12,317 bases of DNA from Blastococcus sp. CT_GayMR20 (GCF_004570345.1 NZ_SPQM01000132.1:1-12317); one strand, 5' to 3'. Positions 1-8,824 are shown, counted from the first letter of the stretch. Numbers and translations are program-made. The notes: a model not told the origin generated them from the sequence alone.

Positions 1-1111
1 TGCGGTCGCGGGCGCGGGAGGCCGCCGCGTCGAGGAGGCGTGCCGTCTCCTCGTCGGGCCCGAGCGCCGCCTCGCCGAGGTGCCACGCGCGGCGGTCGAC
101 GTCGTCCTCGGGCAGGGCCGCCGCCAGCGCGCGGTGGACGGCTCGGCGGGCCGCCGGCGCGGCCTCCGACCACACCGCCGAAGCGACCAGGTTGTGGCGG
201 AAGGTCACGCGCCCCGCCGTGACGGCGAGCAGCTCGGCGGCCTCGGCGTCGTCGAGCGCGGCGGCGTCGACGTCCAGCAGCCGGCAGGCCCGGGAGATCA
301 GCGACAGGTCGTCACCGGCGGCCGCCGCGACCAGCAGCGCCGTCCGGGCCGGTGCCGGCAGGCGGTCCGCGCGCCTGGCGAAGGCACGCGCCAGCCGGGC
401 GGGCACGGGCACCGGCGCACCGGGGGGCAGGGCGTCCAGGAGGGACGGGTCGTCGGCGAGCTCCAGCAGCGCCAGGGGATTGCCGCCGGTGGCCTCGTAC
501 AGGCGGTCCGCGACGGCGCCGCGGCGGCTGGCGGACACGAGCTCGCCCGATGCCGCTGGGGACAGGCCCGCGACGGTCAGGACGGGGAGTCCGGCCTCGA
601 GCAGCGGCGAGGGTTCGCCGGCCCGGACCGCGGCGAGCACGACGACCGGGTCGGCGGTCAGCCGGCGTGCGGCGAAGACGAGCGCCTGGGCCGACGGCTG
701 GTCCAGCAGGTGGGCGTCGTCGACCACGACCGCCAGCGGCTGGTCCTCGGCGAACCGGCTGAGCAGGCTGAGCGTCGCGGCGCCCACGGCGAACCGGTCG
801 CTGCCGGTGCCCGGTCGCAGCGCCAGGGCCGTGGCCAGCGCGTCGGCCTGCGGAGCGGGAATGCGGTCGAGGTGCACCAGGGCCGGCCGGAGCAGCTGCA
901 GCAGCGCGCCGAACGGCACCTCCGCCTCCGACTCGGTGCCCGTGGCCCGGAGCAGCCGCATGCCGGTCGCCGAGGCGGCGGCGTCCTCGAGCAGCGCGCT
1001 CTTGCCGATGCCCACCTCACCGGTGAGCACGAGGACGGCGCTCTGCCCGACCCGGGCGCCCGACATGAGGTCCCCGATCAGGGACCGCTCGCGCTCGCGA
1101 CCGAGCAGCAT
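1..1111 (-). CDS. LuxR-family (LAL-type) ATPase transcriptional regulator, N-terminal part, cut by window edge
   Basis: The frame is open from ATG at 1111 to the left edge (370 codons), so the C-terminus, where a LuxR helix-turn-helix is expected in this family, lies outside. It opens with MLLGRERE, typical of LAL/MalT-like STAND ATPases. A Walker A P-loop GEVGIGKS covers residues 31-38 (Lys37), and a Walker B stretch VVVDDAH has Asp131 and Asp132. Further on are ATGGNPLALLEL and FRHNLVASAVW, close to the FRHPLVRSAVY signature of LAL regulators. These are large ATP-dependent, ligand-gated activators in the cytoplasm. The gene is divergent from the methyltransferase at 1215 with 103 bp between, so control of that gene pair is a reasonable inference. 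No good Shine-Dalgarno precedes the ATG, but a TAGACT hexamer lies 6 nt upstream, which suits a leaderless mRNA. The ATPase part is certain; the LuxR output domain is inferred. Confidence 0.85.
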   Translation of the reverse strand, partial: MLLGRERERSLIGDLMSGARVGQSAVLVLTGEVGIGKSALLEDAAASATGMRLLRATGTESEAEVPFGALLQLLRPALVHLDRIPAPQADALATALALRPGTGSDRFAVGAATLSLLSRFAEDQPLAVVVDDAHLLDQPSAQALVFAARRLTADPVVVLAAVRAGEPSPLLEAGLPVLTVAGLSPAASGELVSASRRGAVADRLYEATGGNPLALLELADDPSLLDALPPGAPVPVPARLARAFARRADRLPAPARTALLVAAAAGDDLSLISRACRLLDVDAAALDDAEAAELLAVTAGRVTFRHNLVASAVWSEAAPAARRAVHRALAAALPEDDVDRRAWHLGEAALGPDEETARLLDAAASRARDR

Positions 1112-1214
1112 CCGCCGAGTCTAGGGAGCGGCTAGGTGGGTGCCCTGATGCGACGACGCGGTGCGCGCCACGAGGGTCGAGGTCACCGGACCCGCCCCTC
1201 CCCGAGGAGATGTC
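1112..1214. promoter_or_regulatory. Divergent intergenic region between LAL regulator and methyltransferase
   Basis: This 103-bp gap must hold the promoters of both divergent genes. On the minus strand TAGACT (1123 to 1118) matches the TANNNT form of an actinobacterial -10 element and ends 6 nt before the regulator ATG. I see no matching -35 hexamer. A weak 5-bp inverted repeat, GGGTC 1174-1178 and GACCC 1189-1193, could be an operator half-site pair but is too short to claim. Confidence 0.4.
1204..1209 (+). promoter_or_regulatory. Ribosome binding site of the methyltransferase
   Basis: GAGGAG lies 5 nt before ATG 1215. It fixes that start over the in-frame upstream ATG at 1161, which has no such site and would add 18 residues of low-complexity sequence. 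Confidence 0.7.
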
Positions 1215-2300
1215 ATGACCACCACCGAGCTGCCCACCGCCCGGCCGATCGACCCCGACAAGCTCATGGGCTTCGTGTTCCGCGCCGTCGACGAGGTCGG
1301 CGCGACGCTCAACACCGCGCTCGTCGTCATGGGCGATGCCCTCGGCTACTACCGCACGATGGCCGACGGCACCCCGGTCACGCCGTCCGAGCTGGCGGAG
1401 CGAACAGGCACCGACGAGCACTACACGCGGGAGTGGCTGGCCGCCCAGGCCGCCGGCAGCTACCTCGAGTACGACCCGGAGACCCGCAGCTACACCCTGC
1501 CGGCCGAGCAGGCCGCGGCCCTCACCGACGAGAACAGCCCCGCCTACCTGCCCGGGTTCTTCCAGATCGCCCACGGCACCGTGCGCGACGCAGCAGCGGT
1601 GCTGCAGGCTGCGCGCACCGGTGACGGCATCGGCTGGCACGCGCACAACGGCGACGTCCACGTGGGCTGCGAGCGGTTCTTCCGGACCATGTACAACGCG
1701 CACCTGATCGGCGAGTGGCTGCCGGCCCTGGACGGCGTCGTCGAGAAGCTGGAGCGCGGCGCGACCGTCGCCGACGTCGGCTGCGGCCACGGCGCCTCGA
1801 CGGTGCTGATGGCGCAGCACTACCCGCGGTCGACCTTCATCGGCTCCGACTACCACGAGGGCTCGATCGCCGTCGCCCGCGAGCGGGCGGAGCGCGCCGG
1901 GGTGGCCGACCGTGTGCGGTTCGAGGTCGCGCCGGCCACCGGCTTCTCCGGCCGCGACTACGACCTGGTGACGATGTTCGACTGCCTGCACGACATGGGC
2001 GACCCGGTCGGGGCGGCCCGCCACGTGAAGGAGGCACTCGCCGCTGACGGCACCTGGATGATCGTCGAGCCGATGGCCGGCGACCGGGTGGAGGACAACC
2101 TCAACCCGATCGGCCGGGCCTACTACGGGTTCTCGACGCTGCTCTGCACGCCCGCGTCGCTGTCCCAGGACGTCGGTCTCGCGCTGGGCACGCAGGCCGG
2201 CCCGGCCCGGATCCGCGACGTCGCCACGACGGCGGGCTTCCGCCGGTTCCGTCCCGCGGCGGGCACGCCCTTCAACAACGTCCTCGAGGTCCGTCGGTGA
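1215..2300 (+). CDS. Winged-helix plus class I SAM-dependent methyltransferase (Rv2258c-like)
   Basis: This is a 361-residue protein. Residues about 15-110 form a winged-helix/dimerisation region (VGATLNTALVVMGDALGYY, then a SELAERTG helix and EWLAAQAAGSYLEYD), as in small-molecule O-methyltransferases and mycobacterial Rv2258c-type proteins. The C-terminal half is a Rossmann methyltransferase: motif I VADVGCGHG at 185-193, the acidic ribose-binding residue Asp212 in GSDYHEGS, and a DCLHDMGDP segment from Asp256. The last is characteristic of this actinobacterial family. All SAM-binding residues look intact, so it is probably an active methyltransferase. The substrate cannot be told, and some relatives have been annotated as regulators. 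The start is set by GAGGAG at 1204-1209. The stop overlaps the next gene's GTG by 4 bp (GTGA), so the two are translationally coupled and probably share a pathway. Confidence 0.85.
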   Translation: MTTTELPTARPIDPDKLMGFVFRAVDEVGATLNTALVVMGDALGYYRTMADGTPVTPSELAERTGTDEHYTREWLAAQAAGSYLEYDPETRSYTLPAEQAAALTDENSPAYLPGFFQIAHGTVRDAAAVLQAARTGDGIGWHAHNGDVHVGCERFFRTMYNAHLIGEWLPALDGVVEKLERGATVADVGCGHGASTVLMAQHYPRSTFIGSDYHEGSIAVARERAERAGVADRVRFEVAPATGFSGRDYDLVTMFDCLHDMGDPVGAARHVKEALAADGTWMIVEPMAGDRVEDNLNPIGRAYYGFSTLLCTPASLSQDVGLALGTQAGPARIRDVATTAGFRRFRPAAGTPFNNVLEVRR

Positions 2301-4486
2301 CCGTGTCGACGACGACCCGGCGCCGGGCCCGGCAGGAGCAGACTGCGCATGTGCGGCAGGCACCCAGCCGGGCCCGGGACCCCGACGTCCAGGGCGTGGT
2401 CGAGCGGGACGGCGTCCGGCTGGCCTACGAGGTCTTCGGTCAGGACCACGGCCCCACGGTGCTGCTCATGCCGACCTGGTCGATCCTCCCGTCGCGGCAC
2501 TGGAAGGCGCAGGTCGGCTACCTGGCCCGGCACTTCCGGGTCGTGACGTTCGACGGCCGGGGGAGCGGCGCCTCCGACCGGCCCGCCGGGGCGGCCGCCT
2601 ACTCCGACGAGGAGTTCGCGAAGGACACCGTCGCGGTGCTCGACGCCACCGGCACCGGGGCGGCGGTCCTGGTGTCGCTGTCGTGCGGCAGCACCTGGTC
2701 GGTGCACGTGGCGGCCGTACACCCCGACCGGGTGCTCGGTCTCTTCGCGATCTCGCCGGCCTGCGGCTTCCCCGTGTCCCACCCCGAGCGGGAGCAGTAC
2801 GCGTGGGACGTCCGCCACCGCGCCCGCTCCGGCTGGGCGCGCTACAACCGGTACTTCTGGCTCGAGGAGGACTACGACGCCTTCCTGTCGTTCTTCTTCG
2901 GCCGGATGTTCACCGAGCCGCACTCCACCAAGCAGATCGAGGACTGCATCGGGTGGGGACACGAGATCGCGCCGGAGACGCTCGTCGACACCACGGCCGG
3001 CCGGCTGGGCTGCGACGGCGCCGTGTGCCTGCCGCTCGAGCCGCTCTGCGCACAGGTCCGGTGCCCCGTGACCGTCGTGCACGGCACGGACGACCAGGTG
3101 CGGCCGTCCGCGATCGGCGAGCGGCTGGCGGAGGCGACCGGCGGTTCCCTCGTGCTGTTGGAGGGCTGTGGCCACGGGCCGCACGCCCGCGACCCGGTGC
3201 GGATCAACCACCTGATCCGCGAGTTCGTCGACCGGGTCTGCCCGCGGGTCGACCGGACGACGTGGACGCGGGCGGCCCGGCGCCCGAGGCGGGCGCTGTA
3301 CCTCTCCTCGCCGATCGGGCTGGGGCACGCGCAGCGGGACGTGGCGATCGCCGCCGAGCTGCGGGCGCTGCATCCCGACCTGCAGATCGACTGGCTCGCC
3401 CAGCACCCCGTGACCCGTGTGCTGGAGGGGAGGGGCGAGCGGATCCATCCCGCCTCGGCGGAGCTGGCCAACGAGTCGGCACACGTCGAGCACGAGTCCG
3501 GCGAGCACGACCTGCACGCGTTCCAGGCCATCCGGCGGATGGACGAGATCCTCGTGAACAACTTCATGGTCTTCGCCGATGTCGTGGCGCAGGAGCACTT
3601 CGACCTCGTGGTCGGGGACGAGGCGTGGGACGTCGACTACTTCCTGCACGAGAACCCGGAGCTCAAGCGATATCCGTTCGCCTGGCTGACCGACTTCGTG
3701 GGCTGGCTGCCGATGCCCGAGGGCGGAGCGGCGGAGGCCGCGCTCACCGCCGACTACAACGCCGAGATGATCGAGCAGCGCGCCCGCTTCCGGCCGGTGC
3801 GCGACCGCTCGATCTTCGTGGGCAGCCCCGGGGACATCGTGGACGCCGACTTCGGCCCGGGCCTGCCGCCGATCCGCGAGTGGACGGAACGGAACTTCGA
3901 CTTCGCCGGGTACGTCACCGGCTTCGACCCGGCAGCGATCCGGGGGACCGGCGGGCTGCGGCGGGACCTCGGCATCGGTGCCGACGAGAAGCTCTGCCTG
4001 GTCACGGTCGGCGGCTCGGGGGTGGGGGGCTCGCTGCTGCGCCGGGTGCTGGACGCCGTCCCGCTGGTCCGGAGGCTGGTGCCCGAGCTGACGTTCCTCG
4101 TCGTCACCGGACCACGGATCGATCCGGCGTCCCTGCCGGAGGTCGCCGGCGTCCGGGTGACCGGCTACCTGCCGGACCTGTACCGGTACCTGGCGGCCTG
4201 CGACCTGGCCGTGGTGCAGGGCGGCCTCACGACCTGCATGGAGCTGACGGCGCTGCGCAAGCCGTTCGTCTACGTGCCACTGCGGCGGCACTTCGAGCAG
4301 AACTTCCACGTGCGCACGCGCCTCGACCGGTACGAGGCCGGGCGGTGCCTGCCGTACGAGGACGCCGTCGAGCCCGACGCCCTCGCCGAGGTCATCGCCA
4401 AGGAGGTGACCCGAGAGATCGCCTACCGCCCGGTCGAGACCGACGGGGCCGCCCGCGCGGCGGCCCTGCTGGCCGAACTGCTCTAG
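2297..4486 (+). CDS. Fusion protein: alpha/beta hydrolase plus GT-B (MurG/UGT-like) glycosyltransferase
   Basis: This is a 729-residue two-domain protein with a GTG start overlapping the methyltransferase stop. Residues about 35-310 form an alpha/beta hydrolase: FDGRGSGASDRP, nucleophile elbow SLSCG with Ser129, acid Asp266 in HGTDDQVRP, and His293 in GCGHGPHARDP. The elbow has Ser where Gly is usual two residues before the nucleophile. Residues about 333-729 form a GT-B glycosyltransferase: the N-terminal Rossmann start YLSSPIGLGHAQRD (335-348) resembles the GXGH loop of MurG/MGDG-synthase-like enzymes, and the C-terminal nucleotide-sugar site is VVQGGLTTCMELTALRKP (639-656, Glu649) followed by PLRRHFEQNFH. 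No signal peptide or membrane segment is evident, so it is probably cytoplasmic. The pairing suggests hydrolysis and glycosylation of one metabolite, or removal and addition of a group on a lipid or polyketide. The substrate is unknown. Domain calls are firm; the joint function is inferred. Confidence 0.85.
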   Translation: MTVSTTTRRRARQEQTAHVRQAPSRARDPDVQGVVERDGVRLAYEVFGQDHGPTVLLMPTWSILPSRHWKAQVGYLARHFRVVTFDGRGSGASDRPAGAAAYSDEEFAKDTVAVLDATGTGAAVLVSLSCGSTWSVHVAAVHPDRVLGLFAISPACGFPVSHPEREQYAWDVRHRARSGWARYNRYFWLEEDYDAFLSFFFGRMFTEPHSTKQIEDCIGWGHEIAPETLVDTTAGRLGCDGAVCLPLEPLCAQVRCPVTVVHGTDDQVRPSAIGERLAEATGGSLVLLEGCGHGPHARDPVRINHLIREFVDRVCPRVDRTTWTRAARRPRRALYLSSPIGLGHAQRDVAIAAELRALHPDLQIDWLAQHPVTRVLEGRGERIHPASAELANESAHVEHESGEHDLHAFQAIRRMDEILVNNFMVFADVVAQEHFDLVVGDEAWDVDYFLHENPELKRYPFAWLTDFVGWLPMPEGGAAEAALTADYNAEMIEQRARFRPVRDRSIFVGSPGDIVDADFGPGLPPIREWTERNFDFAGYVTGFDPAAIRGTGGLRRDLGIGADEKLCLVTVGGSGVGGSLLRRVLDAVPLVRRLVPELTFLVVTGPRIDPASLPEVAGVRVTGYLPDLYRYLAACDLAVVQGGLTTCMELTALRKPFVYVPLRRHFEQNFHVRTRLDRYEAGRCLPYEDAVEPDALAEVIAKEVTREIAYRPVETDGAARAAALLAELL

Positions 4487-4989
4487 CGCCGCATCGCCGA
4501 CCGGCCGGCCCCCGGGGCCGCCTCCGACGCCAGCAGCGGGAGGGTGCGGAACGGCACCAGCCGGGACAGCGCGACGACGCTCGTCGATCGGACCACCGCC
4601 GGTGACCGGTTGAGGTCGACCAGCACCTGCTGCAGCGCCTCGTGCGAGCTGGCCGCCACCCGGCACAGGACGTCGCCGCTGCCGGTGGTCGCGTGCGCCT
4701 CGAGCAGGCCGGGGATGCTCTCCAGATCGCGCTGCACGTCCTCGATCGCGCCCTGGGCGATCTCCAGGGTCACGAACGCCTGGACGCCGAACCCGGCGGC
4801 CGCGACGTCGACGTCCGGGCCGTAGCCGGCGACGACGCCGGTGGCCTCCAGGCGCTGCAGCCGCGCGGACACCGTCGCCCGGGCGACGCCGGTCAGCCGG
4901 GAGAGCTCCAGTGCCCCCGCACGTGGGTGGCGGTGCAGGGCGTCGAGCAGGGCGACGTCGAGCGCATCGAGAGTCCGCTTGTCAGGCAC
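4483..4989 (-). CDS. Lrp/AsnC-family transcriptional regulator
   Basis: This is a 168-residue protein if GTG 4989 is used. Residues about 5-65 are the winged helix-turn-helix (LDVALLDALHRHPRAGALELSRLTGVARATVSARLQRLEATGVV). The rest is a RAM/AsnC ligand domain (FVTLEIAQG, then GSGDVLCRVAASSHEALQQVLVDLN). Family members bind amino acids or aromatic keto acids and multimerise on DNA. It is divergent from hpd, so a role as the 4-hydroxyphenylpyruvate or tyrosine-responsive regulator of the homogentisate operon and of itself is a good inference. An in-frame ATG at 5007 would add six residues (MCIVGD) but falls in the middle of the palindrome at 5001-5013. GTG 4989, preceded 7 nt upstream by a CATAGT hexamer, fits a leaderless start better. 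The gene converges with the fusion gene: the two TAG stops overlap in CTAG at 4483-4486. Confidence 0.88.
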   Translation of the reverse strand: MPDKRTLDALDVALLDALHRHPRAGALELSRLTGVARATVSARLQRLEATGVVAGYGPDVDVAAAGFGVQAFVTLEIAQGAIEDVQRDLESIPGLLEAHATTGSGDVLCRVAASSHEALQQVLVDLNRSPAVVRSTSVVALSRLVPFRTLPLLASEAAPGAGRSAMRR

Positions 4990-6310
<1,321 letters not shown>

Positions 6311-6312
<2 letters not shown>

Positions 6313-6340
6313 GGTGCCGAAATCGCCATTTCGGCACCTC
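6311..6340. repeat. Perfect 13-bp-stem hairpin starting in the hpd stop codon (palindrome copy 1)
   Basis: Left arm GAGGTGCCGAAAT (6311-6323), loop CGCC (6324-6327), right arm ATTTCGGCACCTC (6328-6340), with no mismatch. There is no T-tract after it, and the operon continues, so it is unlikely to be a plain terminator. An mRNA-processing or stabilising hairpin, an attenuator, or a dispersed palindromic repeat are the alternatives. Its core 6316-6338 recurs in diverged form at 6351-6372. Confidence 0.85.
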
Positions 6341-6344
6341 TCCT
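6337..6344 (+). promoter_or_regulatory. Candidate anti-Shine-Dalgarno for hmgA
   Basis: CCTCTCCT can pair over all 8 nt, with one G-U wobble, with the hmgA Shine-Dalgarno AGGGGAGG at 6377-6384, enclosing the second palindrome as an inner hairpin. Its first four bases are also the end of the right arm of hairpin 6311-6340, so the two folds compete. This is visible in the sequence; any regulatory effect is inferred. Confidence 0.35.
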
Positions 6345-6350
6345 GAGGGG

Positions 6351-6372
6351 GCCGAATGGCCATTCTGGCACC
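6351..6372. repeat. Second, diverged palindrome copy between hpd and hmgA
   Basis: GCCGAATGGCCATTCTGGCACC aligns with 6316-6338 with few differences. It contains the perfect 12-bp palindrome GAATGGCCATTC (6354-6365). The two copies imply an ancestral GCCGAAATGGCCATTTCGGC-type palindrome, 35 bp apart start to start. Confidence 0.7.
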
Positions 6373-6376
6373 GGAA

Positions 6377-6384
6377 AGGGGAGG
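6377..6384 (+). promoter_or_regulatory. Strong ribosome binding site of hmgA
   Basis: AGGGGAGG ends 4 nt before ATG 6389. It fixes that start over the in-frame ATG at 6356, which sits inside the second palindrome and would prefix MAILAPERGGS. Confidence 0.8.
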
Positions 6385-6388
6385 TTCG

Positions 6389-7606
6389 ATGGCGCACTAC
6401 CGGCGGGTGGGGGACGTCCCGCCCAAGCGGCACACGCAGTTCCGCCGTCCGGACGGCGGGCTGTACTCCGAGGAGCTGATGGGGGAGGAGGGCTTCTCGT
6501 CGGACTCCTCGCTGCTCTACCACCGCGGCATCCCGTCGGCGATGGTCGATGCCCGGCCGTGGGAGCTGCCGGACCAGACCGTGACGCCCAACGTGCCGCT
6601 GATGCCCCGCCACCTGAAGCTGCACGACCTCTTCGCCGGTGAGGAGCACGAGGCGACCGACCCCGTGACCGGGCGCCGGCTGGTCCTCGGCAACGCCGAC
6701 GTCCGCATCTCCTACGCGGTCAGCAGCCTGACCAGCCCCTACTACCGCAACGCCACCGGCGACGAGTGCGTCTACGTCGAGCGGGGGACGGCGACGGTCG
6801 AGACGGTCTTCGGCGCGCTGGAGGTCTCGCAGGGCGACTACGTGATCCTGCCGCGGGCGACGACCCATCGGTGGCTCCCGACCGGGAACGAACCCCTGCG
6901 CACGTACGCGATCGAGGCGAACAGCCACATCGCCCCGCCGAAGCGCTACCTCTCCCGGTACGGGCAGCTGCTCGAGCACGCCCCCTACTGCGAGCGCGAC
7001 CTTCGCGGCCCGGCCGAGCCGCTGCTCGCCGAGGTCGGCGACAGCCGTGGGGACACAGAGGTGTACGTGAAGCACCGCGGCGACGGCCCGGGCGGCCTGG
7101 CCGGCACGATCCACGTCGTCCCCGAGCACCCGTTCGACGTCGTCGGGTGGGACGGCTGCCTCTACCCCTACGTCTTCGACGTGACCGACTTCGAGCCGAT
7201 CACCGGCCGGGTGCACCAGCCGCCACCGGTGCACCAGGTGTTCGAGGGCACCAACTTCGTCATCTGCAACTTCGTTCCGCGCAAGGTCGACTACCACCCG
7301 CTCGCCGTGCCGGTGCCCTACTACCACTCGAACGTCGACAGCGACGAGGTCATGTTCTACGTCGACGGTGACTACGAGGCCCGCAAGGGATCGGGCATCG
7401 GCAGGGGGTCGATCTCGCTGCACCCCGGCGGGCACTCGCACGGCCCGCAGCCCGGGGCGGTGGAGCGCTCGCTCGGAGCGGAGTACTTCGACGAGCTGGC
7501 CGTCATGGTCGACACCTTCCGGCCGCTCGGGCTGGGGGAGGGCGGCACGGCCGTGGACGACGGGACGTACGCCTGGTCCTGGTCGGGCCGGGGCCCGACC
7601 CCGTGA
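6389..7606 (+). CDS. hmgA: Homogentisate 1,2-dioxygenase
   Basis: This is a 405-residue cupin-type Fe(II) ring-cleaving enzyme that converts homogentisate to maleylacetoacetate. Recognisable parts are the N-terminal YRRVGDVPPKRHTQFRRPDGGLYSEELMGEEGFSSDSSLLYHR, the cupin segment GDECVYVERGTATVETVFGALEVSQGDYVILPRATTHRW, and the C-terminal metal site: His313 in PYYHSNVDSDEVMFY, Glu320 in the same segment, and HPGGHSHGP with His351. It is shorter than the roughly 430-445 residue human and Pseudomonas enzymes, as is usual for the actinobacterial branch. The His-to-Glu spacing is 7 here rather than the 6 I recall from the human enzyme (His335/Glu341), with Asp319 at the 6 position. It follows hpd by 76 bp containing two palindromes, and overlaps fahA by 4 bp (GTGA). 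Confidence 0.94.
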   Translation: MAHYRRVGDVPPKRHTQFRRPDGGLYSEELMGEEGFSSDSSLLYHRGIPSAMVDARPWELPDQTVTPNVPLMPRHLKLHDLFAGEEHEATDPVTGRRLVLGNADVRISYAVSSLTSPYYRNATGDECVYVERGTATVETVFGALEVSQGDYVILPRATTHRWLPTGNEPLRTYAIEANSHIAPPKRYLSRYGQLLEHAPYCERDLRGPAEPLLAEVGDSRGDTEVYVKHRGDGPGGLAGTIHVVPEHPFDVVGWDGCLYPYVFDVTDFEPITGRVHQPPPVHQVFEGTNFVICNFVPRKVDYHPLAVPVPYYHSNVDSDEVMFYVDGDYEARKGSGIGRGSISLHPGGHSHGPQPGAVERSLGAEYFDELAVMVDTFRPLGLGEGGTAVDDGTYAWSWSGRGPTP

Positions 7607-8814
7607 CCTGGGTCGAGCTCCCGCCGGACACCGGCTTCGGGATCGACAACCTGCCGCTGGGCGTCTTCTCCACCGCGGACAGCGGTCGACGGACCGGTGT
7701 GCGCATCGGCGACGCGGTCCTCGAGCTGGTGGAGATCACCGGGGACGACGTGCACCGAACGGGGTCGCTGAACGAGTTCATGGCCCGCGGGCCGGTCGCC
7801 TGGGCCGCGCTGCGGGCGGACATCAGGCAGTGGCTGACCGAGGAGGCGCACCGCGACACGGTCGAGAAGCACCTGTACCGGCTCGACGAGGTGACTCTCC
7901 ACCTTCCGGTCGAGGTGGCGGACTACGTCGACTTCTACAGCTCGCGCCAGCACGCCGAGAACGTCGGACGGCTGTTCCGCCCGGACGCCGAGCCCCTGCC
8001 GGCCAACTGGACGCACCTGCCGATCGGTTACCACGGCCGGGCCGGGACGGTACGGGTGTCCGGCACGCCCGTCGTGCGGCCGTCGGGTCAGCGGCGGGCG
8101 GGCGACTTCGGGCTCTCCGAGCGGCTCGATCTCGAGGCGGAGGTCGGCTTCGTGGTGGGCGTCGGGTCCCAGCTCGGGACGGCGGTCCCGGCCGAGGCGC
8201 TCGCCGACCACGTGTTCGGGATCTGCCTGGTCAACGACTGGTCGGCCCGCGACCTGCAGGCGTGGGAGTACGTGCCGCTCGGCCCCTTCCTCGGCAAGTC
8301 GTTCCTGACCTCGGTGTCGCCGTGGGTCGTCCCGCTGGCGGCGCTGGAAGCCGCCCGCGTGCCCCCGCCGACCCGCGATCCCCGGCCGCTGGCGTACCTG
8401 GACGACGCCGGCCGACCGTGGGGCCTGGACGTCACCCTGGAGGTCCGGCTCAACGGCGAGCTGATCAGCCGTCCACCGTTCGCGACGCAGTACTGGACCG
8501 CCCCGCAGCAGCTCGCCCACCTCACGGTCAACGGTGCGTCGCTGCGGACCGGCGACCTGTTCGCGTCCGGCACGGTCAGCGGGCCCCAGCGCGAGCAGTG
8601 GGGCTCGCTGCTGGAGCTGTCGGAGAACGGCCGGCAACCGCTGACGATCGCCGACGGCTCCACGAGCACCTTCCTCGAGGACGGCGACGTCGTCACGGTC
8701 ACCGCGTCGGCGCCTGGCCCGGGCGACTCGCGGATCGGGCTCGGCGAGGTGACCGGGGCGGTCTGTGCACCCGGTGGGTCCGCTCGGCCCGCGGGCGGGC
8801 GGACGGTGGCCTAG
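7603..8814 (+). CDS. fahA: Fumarylacetoacetase
   Basis: This is a 403-residue hydrolase splitting fumarylacetoacetate into fumarate and acetoacetate, the last step of homogentisate degradation. The N-terminal SH3-like domain spans about 1-100 (FGIDNLPLGVFS) and is followed by the FAH catalytic fold. Compared with the mouse enzyme the active-site set is complete: Asp110 and His117 in DFYSSRQHAENVG (mouse 126, 133), Glu178 and Glu180 in LDLEAEVGFVVG (199, 201), Asp212 in NDWSARD (233) and Lys232 in GPFLGKSF (253), with identical spacings. The GTG start overlaps the hmgA stop in GTGA, so it is translationally coupled. It is a full FAH, not the shorter FAH-like hydratase type. About 15 residues of Gly/Ala/Arg-rich tail follow the last conserved strand. 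Confidence 0.95.
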   Translation: MTWVELPPDTGFGIDNLPLGVFSTADSGRRTGVRIGDAVLELVEITGDDVHRTGSLNEFMARGPVAWAALRADIRQWLTEEAHRDTVEKHLYRLDEVTLHLPVEVADYVDFYSSRQHAENVGRLFRPDAEPLPANWTHLPIGYHGRAGTVRVSGTPVVRPSGQRRAGDFGLSERLDLEAEVGFVVGVGSQLGTAVPAEALADHVFGICLVNDWSARDLQAWEYVPLGPFLGKSFLTSVSPWVVPLAALEAARVPPPTRDPRPLAYLDDAGRPWGLDVTLEVRLNGELISRPPFATQYWTAPQQLAHLTVNGASLRTGDLFASGTVSGPQREQWGSLLELSENGRQPLTIADGSTSTFLEDGDVVTVTASAPGPGDSRIGLGEVTGAVCAPGGSARPAGGRTVA

Positions 8815-8817
8815 CGT
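8812..8817 (+). promoter_or_regulatory. Candidate -10 element for a leaderless start of the flavoprotein gene
   Basis: TAGCGT begins at the fahA stop codon and ends 7 nt before ATG 8825, the spacing expected if transcription starts at the ATG itself. The GGAGG at 8820-8824 touches the ATG, which is too close for a normal Shine-Dalgarno. No -35 hexamer is visible. The gene may be read both from the operon and from this internal site. Confidence 0.3.
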
Positions 8818-8824
8818 CCGGAGG

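Noticed and set aside
1174..1193. GGGTC/GACCC inverted repeat upstream of the methyltransferase as an operator
   Set aside because: Five-bp arms are expected by chance at this GC content.
1161..1214. Upstream in-frame ATG giving an 18-residue N-terminal extension of the methyltransferase
   Set aside because: No ribosome binding site, and the extension lacks the look of a protein; ATG 1215 has GAGGAG at the right distance.
2123..4666. Very long minus-strand open frame (847 codons) opposite the fusion gene, and similar ones at 4483-6363, 7372-8919, 8699-10309 and 10361-12247
   Set aside because: Their translations are low-complexity, rich in Arg/Gly/Val/Asp/His, with no family signature, and are explained by the scarcity of stops opposite high-GC codons. 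Only the distal part of 4483-6363 is real, as the Lrp gene.
6356..6388. In-frame ATG 6356 as the hmgA start
   Set aside because: It lies inside the palindrome copy and has no Shine-Dalgarno, while ATG 6389 has AGGGGAGG 4 nt upstream.
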